Below, piece by piece: positions 6,062 through 8,522 of a stretch of 8,522 bases of DNA. The DNA is taken from NCBI GenBank assembly GCA_964491375.1, contig CAZBGL010000319.1, positions 1-8,522 on the forward strand, in the 5' to 3' direction. Below the pieces are notes generated by a model, which did no database searches, was not told where the DNA came from, and worked only from the letters and a program-made list of their open reading frames with translations. Positions within the stretch are counted from its first letter, which is position 1. The number at the start of each line of letters is the position of its first letter. The DNA is from CAZBGL01 sp964491375 (lineage in GTDB: Bacteria; Desulfobacterota; Deferrisomatia; Deferrisomatales; Deferrisomataceae). The position numbers and the translations under genes are program-made.

Positions 6062-6464
6062 GACCGCCCCTCAGGAAAGCCAGGTCGTCCTCCACGGGTG
6101 CATACACCCTCCAGCGCCCTCCCACGAGGATGCGCGGGGCAAAGGCCGCCTCGTCCGCCTCGGACAGGAGCCGCCCTGCGGTGAGCACCCATCCCGCGAT
6201 CGGCCCGCAACGCGCCACGGCCTCGCGTGCGTAGGCCGAGCACGAGGGGTAGCTGGGGCACCGGCTCCCGTCCACCCGCCCGACCGTGGCCCGGAAGGCC
6301 CGCAACGCCCAGTCGAACGCCACGGCCACCGGATTCGTGGGCTGCCGGGCCTGGGAAGGGCGGACATGCCACCCTGCCGGGGTCCACGGGGGCGCGGCCC
6401 GCGCCCCCGTGGACAGCATGACGGCCACTGCGGCCGCGCTCAGGACGTGTGCCGTGCGGCCCAT
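6051..6464 (-). CDS. YidD-like protein with N-terminal signal peptide
   Basis: 137 aa; ATG at 6464 overlaps the barrel gene stop by one base (TGATG). YidD (the 'haemolytic' domain family) is a small protein that aids YidC/Sec-dependent membrane protein insertion. Here residues 44-92 carry the family core: NPVAVAFDWALRAFRATVGRV, SRCPSYPSCSAYAREAVARCG and GWVLTAGRLL, with C69, C75 and C86. Unlike canonical YidD (about 70-85 aa, membrane-associated on the cytoplasmic side, beside rnpA/yidC), this protein begins with a cleavable-looking signal peptide (MGRTAHVLSAAAVAVMLSTGARA, cleavage near residue 23), a 20-residue spacer, and a C-terminal extension (RILVGGRWRVYAPVEDDLAFLRGG) in place of the usual Arg-Cys ending. 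It is therefore probably a periplasmic paralogue rather than the housekeeping copy. Homology call is good on the CPSYPSCSAY motif; cellular role is unknown. Confidence 0.82.
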   Translation of the reverse strand: MGRTAHVLSAAAVAVMLSTGARAAPPWTPAGWHVRPSQARQPTNPVAVAFDWALRAFRATVGRVDGSRCPSYPSCSAYAREAVARCGPIAGWVLTAGRLLSEADEAAFAPRILVGGRWRVYAPVEDDLAFLRGGLDP

Positions 6465-6967
6465 CAGAAGTAGTACCGCAATCCCAGGTTCACGAAACTC
6501 TCGCCCCAGGTGCCGAAGGCGGTCTCGTCCCCCACGTCCTGGAGCGACAGGCCGGCCTCGGCGGAAAAGCCCAGGTGGGGCAGGCCCTGGAAGAAGTACT
6601 CCACCCCTGCGAACGCCTCGGCACCCACGCCCGCGTTGCCGTCGCCGCCCTCCTTGCGGTACAGCCAGGCCAGCCCGGCACCCCCGTACACGTGCAGGTT
6701 CTCCTCTTCCACGGCCTTGATCAGGAAGCGGCCGCCCAGGGTGAAGAACCGCTCGTCCCCGGTGTTGCGGTCCACGACCCGGAACCCGCCGAGACCCTCC
6801 AGGGCCAACTGCCGGTCCACCCAGTATCGCACGGCCAGGGACGACACGCCCGACCCCTCGGGCCCCAGCGCCTTGGAGAAGCCCGCGCCCCACTGGCCCG
6901 AAAGGTCCTTGGCGTGCACGGGCAGCGAGACGGCGAGCGCGATAAAGGCGATGACGGCTCGTCGCAC
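6464..6967 (-). CDS. Small outer-membrane beta-barrel protein
   Basis: 167 aa. The GTG at 6967 is the start: AGGAGGGG (6981-6974) lies 6 bases upstream and a clean signal peptide follows (MRRAVIAFIALAVSLPVHA, cleavage after A19). The mature part, about 148 residues, shows amphipathic alternating strands rich in Gly and aromatics (SSLAVRYWV, LALEGLGGFRVV, FFTLGGRFLIKA, LHVYGGAGLAWLYR, AGVGAEAFAGVEYFF, GFSAEAGLSL, FVNLGLRYYF), enough for an eight-stranded barrel of OmpX/OmpW size. It ends in Phe167 in an alternating pattern, matching the C-terminal signal read by the BAM complex. No enzymatic motif is seen. It is the first gene of a minus-strand set followed without gaps by the YidD-like and TPR genes. 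Ligand or pore function cannot be deduced. Confidence 0.82.
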   Translation of the reverse strand: MRRAVIAFIALAVSLPVHAKDLSGQWGAGFSKALGPEGSGVSSLAVRYWVDRQLALEGLGGFRVVDRNTGDERFFTLGGRFLIKAVEEENLHVYGGAGLAWLYRKEGGDGNAGVGAEAFAGVEYFFQGLPHLGFSAEAGLSLQDVGDETAFGTWGESFVNLGLRYYF

Positions 6968-7012
6968 GGTTTTCCCCTCCTGTCCGGCTTGCAGAATTCA
7001 GAGGACCACTCC

Positions 7013-7034
7013 GGCAGGCGGCGTGGCGCCTGCC
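7013..7034. promoter_or_regulatory. 8-bp hairpin upstream of the barrel gene
   Basis: GGCAGGCG (7013-7020) / CGCCTGCC (7027-7034), a perfect stem with a 6-base loop, 45 bases before the start of the barrel gene on the minus strand. Neither side has a T-run. It probably lies in the 5' leader or promoter region of the three-gene envelope set; no specific regulator or riboswitch class is recognisable. Confidence 0.35.
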
Positions 7035-7102
7035 CGCCCGGGAGCCGACACGGGTTTCGCCTTCGGTGTGGGATCGGTTTTCCGGCCGCGATTTGGGCCG
7101 TC

Positions 7103-7137
7103 TAACGGTTAATAGTTACCAGCCAACAGCGAACAGC
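7103..7137. repeat. Degenerate heptanucleotide tandem repeat, five units
   Basis: Read on the plus strand in steps of seven: TAACGGT, TAATAGT, TACCAGC, CAACAGC, GAACAGC, with consensus roughly NAACAGY. The A in the second position and the G in the sixth are fixed in all five units. The last two units are nearly identical and the array decays towards lower coordinates. It directly abuts the hairpin at 7136-7155. Heptamer tandem repeats in gaps between genes are known in other bacteria, for example cyanobacterial STRR sequences; function is unknown. Confidence 0.6.
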
Positions 7138-7155
7138 GAGCCCCCGATGGCTCGC
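7136..7155. terminator. 7-bp hairpin next to the heptamer repeat
   Basis: GCGAGCC (7136-7142) / GGCTCGC (7149-7155), a perfect stem with a 6-base loop. On the minus strand it is followed by the T-containing heptamers (TGTTCGCTGTT), so it could act as an imperfect intrinsic terminator for transcripts coming from the cysE side. Alternatively it is a component of an intergenic repeat element. Confidence 0.4.
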
Positions 7156-7574
7156 CGCCTTCGACGACCACCTTCCAAGTGACTTCTCGCTCGGAAACCT
7201 CAGGGCTGCGGTGACGCCTGCGGCGCAACCCTCTCGGCTTTCTACCGATTCGGGCCGACTGCTCCACGCCGGCCCGGGACCCGTGGCATTCCGTCATGCG
7301 TTTCGCCCGGGAGGGTCCCCCTGCGAGGCACGGGCGCTCACAGGGGTTCACCCACCGAGGCCGTGGCCCCGAAGCGGAAACGGGCCCCGGGCGACACTCC
7401 TGTGGGCCACACCCACCTACCTCCCCCCCCGGCGCACCCCTTCAGCTAAAGGCAAATCTGTCACCTGCGAACAGGCCGTCTTGCGGTCCACCGGATCCAA
7501 GATCCGTTAACCGATGGCTGTGTGCAGATAGCCGGAAGACGCCAGCCGCCGCCATGGCTGCAACATTCAGAGAT

Positions 7575-7589
7575 CGAAAGGGGCTTTCG
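7575..7589. terminator. Candidate hairpin terminator after cysE
   Basis: CGAAAG (7575-7580) / CTTTCG (7584-7589), a perfect 6-bp stem with a 3-base loop, 33 bases beyond the cysE stop on the minus strand. The minus-strand sequence after it (ATCTCTGAATGTT) has only scattered T; on the plus strand GTTTCC follows. A weak terminator on either strand. Confidence 0.35.
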
Positions 7590-7622
7590 GTTTCCTGGCT
7601 TCCCTGCCTTCCGGTCCATGCC

Positions 7623-8522
7623 CTACTCCCCGCCCGTCTTCGCAGCCCGGGGGGCCTGGCGGTACACGAGCCGGGGCGTTTCCAGGGTGACCTTGGTCCA
7701 GGGCGGCACGCTCTCGGTGAGCCACACGTTTCCGCCGATCACGCAGCCGCGGCCGATCACGGTGTTGCCCCCCAGGATGGTGGCGCCCGCGTAGATGATC
7801 ACGTCGTCCTCGATGGTGGGGTGGCGCTTCACCCCGCGCACGATCTGGCCCTGCTCGTCCCGGGCGAACGAAAGGGCCCCCAGGGTTACGCCCTGGTACA
7901 GGGTGACCCGGTCGCCGATCTCGCAGGTCTCGCCGATCACCACGCCGGTTCCGTGGTCGATGAAGAACTCCCGTCCGATCCGCGCGCCCGGGTGGATGTC
8001 GATGCCCGTGAGGCTGTGGGCGTGCTCGGTCATCATGCGGGGCAGGAGCGGCACCCCGATGTCGTGGAGTTCGTGTGCCAGCCGGTACACGGTTACGGCG
8101 TACAGGCCCGGATAACAGAACACGATCTCGTCGTAGCTCTTGGCCGCGGGGTCCCCGCGGTAGGCGGCCACCACGTCGCCCGAGGCCATCTCGCGCACCT
8201 TGGGCAGGCGCCGTAGGAACTCCAGGGCCTGGCGCTGGCCCGTGTCCAGGCAGTGGGTGCACAGGCTCTCGGTGCGGCGGCACTCGTGCCGGATGGAGCG
8301 CGAGATCTGGAGGCTCAGCCGGTCGAACAGCTCGGCCGCCCCCTGGCCCACGCGGAACGGAAGGCTCGCCCAGTCCAGCTCCTGGCGACCAAAGAACCCG
8401 GGGAACACCAGCCGGATCATGAGCTGCACGAGGTCGGTGACCTCCTCCTTGGAGGGGATCAGGGCGGCGTCCACGTGGGCGATGTGGGGAACCGTCCGGC
8501 AGCTCTCCACCAGCGCCTCCAC
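7623..8522 (-). CDS. cysE: Serine O-acetyltransferase (CysE), 5' partial
   Basis: 299 residues are visible; the frame is open to the window edge, so the real start probably lies beyond 8522. The enzyme transfers acetyl from acetyl-CoA to serine, giving O-acetylserine for cysteine synthesis in the cytoplasm. Counting from 8522, residues 1-160 are the helical N-terminal domain of the longer, epsC-like form (LPKVREMASGDVVAAYRGDPAAKSYDEIVFCYPGLYAVTVYRLAHELH). Residues 166-275 are a hexapeptide-repeat left-handed beta-helix: GIDIHPGARIGREFFIDHGTGVVIGETCEIGD with D175 and H190 matching the E. coli catalytic pair D143/H158, then LYQGVTLGA, KRHPTIEDDVIIYAGATILGG and VIGGNVWLTESVPP. A Cys cluster (C81, C88, C91 in HECRRTESLCTHCLD) sits in the N-terminal domain. 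The E. coli C-terminal tail that binds CysK is not evident, so cysteine synthase complex formation is uncertain. Confidence 0.95.
   Translation of the reverse strand: MEALVESCRTVPHIAHVDAALIPSKEEVTDLVQLMIRLVFPGFFGRQELDWASLPFRVGQGAAELFDRLSLQISRSIRHECRRTESLCTHCLDTGQRQALEFLRRLPKVREMASGDVVAAYRGDPAAKSYDEIVFCYPGLYAVTVYRLAHELHDIGVPLLPRMMTEHAHSLTGIDIHPGARIGREFFIDHGTGVVIGETCEIGDRVTLYQGVTLGALSFARDEQGQIVRGVKRHPTIEDDVIIYAGATILGGNTVIGRGCVIGGNVWLTESVPPWTKVTLETPRLVYRQAPRAAKTGGE

Larger units (their letters stand above)
6968..7622. other. Long intergenic region, no protein gene recognised
   Basis: 655 bases between cysE and the barrel gene, unusual beside the otherwise tightly packed genes. From low to high coordinate it holds the barrel gene's ribosome binding site, an 8-bp hairpin (7013-7034), a degenerate heptamer repeat (7103-7137), a 7-bp hairpin (7136-7155), a GC-rich stretch with several interlocking inverted repeats (7252-7319), a run of eight C (7423-7430), a lower-GC segment from about 7441 to 7600, and a hairpin after cysE (7575-7589). 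An open frame on the minus strand (7351-7109) has no ribosome binding site, is Arg-rich and ends in the repeat; I do not regard it as a gene. No tRNA or rRNA is seen. Confidence 0.7.

Noticed and set aside
6982..7006. Possible sigma-54 promoter before the barrel gene
   Set aside because: The GG and GC dinucleotides on the minus strand are 13 bases apart instead of 10.
7109..7351. 80-residue open frame on the minus strand in the long gap
   Set aside because: GTG start without ribosome binding site, Arg-rich, and its last codons are translated heptamer repeat; no family recognised. It would need homologues to be reconsidered.
7445..7490. AAAGGCAAA sequence resembling the start of a GEMM (c-di-GMP) riboswitch
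   Set aside because: The second conserved block (GACGCAAAGC) and the linking stem are missing, and no plus-strand gene follows.

Overview
High-GC bacterial chromosome with coding density above 90 percent over most of the window and strong G/C bias at third codon positions. SSB and IspH proteins of ordinary bacterial type, exported proteins with Gram-negative signal peptides and an outer-membrane barrel point to a diderm. The combination (exported TPR/YidD proteins, NosD-like beta-helix, epsC-type CysE) fits a deltaproteobacterial (Desulfobacterota-like) genome, but I cannot name a genus from this sequence and that assignment is inference. I see no phage, IS, CRISPR, tRNA or rRNA.

Layout. (1) 1-2771, plus strand: a 5'-truncated right-handed parallel beta-helix protein whose stop overlaps the GTG start of an exported zinc N-acetylmuramoyl-L-alanine amidase (Amidase_2 fold) with two divergent LysM-like segments. 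(2) 2772-2960: regulatory-looking gap with inverted repeats and a perfect 12-bp palindrome. (3) 2961-3797, plus: tandem universal-stress (UspA-like) protein. (4) 3810-5141, minus: ssb followed by ispH, with a good candidate sigma-70 promoter at 5178-5207; ispH converges on the usp gene with only 12 bp between the stops, and one inverted repeat contains both stops. (5) 5213-6967, minus: a tightly coupled three-gene envelope set, namely a small outer-membrane beta-barrel, an exported YidD-like protein and a TPR protein with a C-terminal membrane module. (6) 6968-7622: the only long non-coding gap, with several hairpins and a degenerate heptanucleotide tandem repeat. (7) 7623-8522, minus: 5'-truncated serine O-acetyltransferase (cysE), the first step of cysteine synthesis from serine.

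Most genes are ordinary housekeeping or envelope functions. The least conventional part is the barrel / exported YidD-like / TPR trio. Its genes overlap by 1 and 11 bases, which argues for translational coupling and a joint role in the cell envelope. Its YidD-like member carries a signal peptide and is much longer than canonical YidD. No known defence or mobile system is visible.
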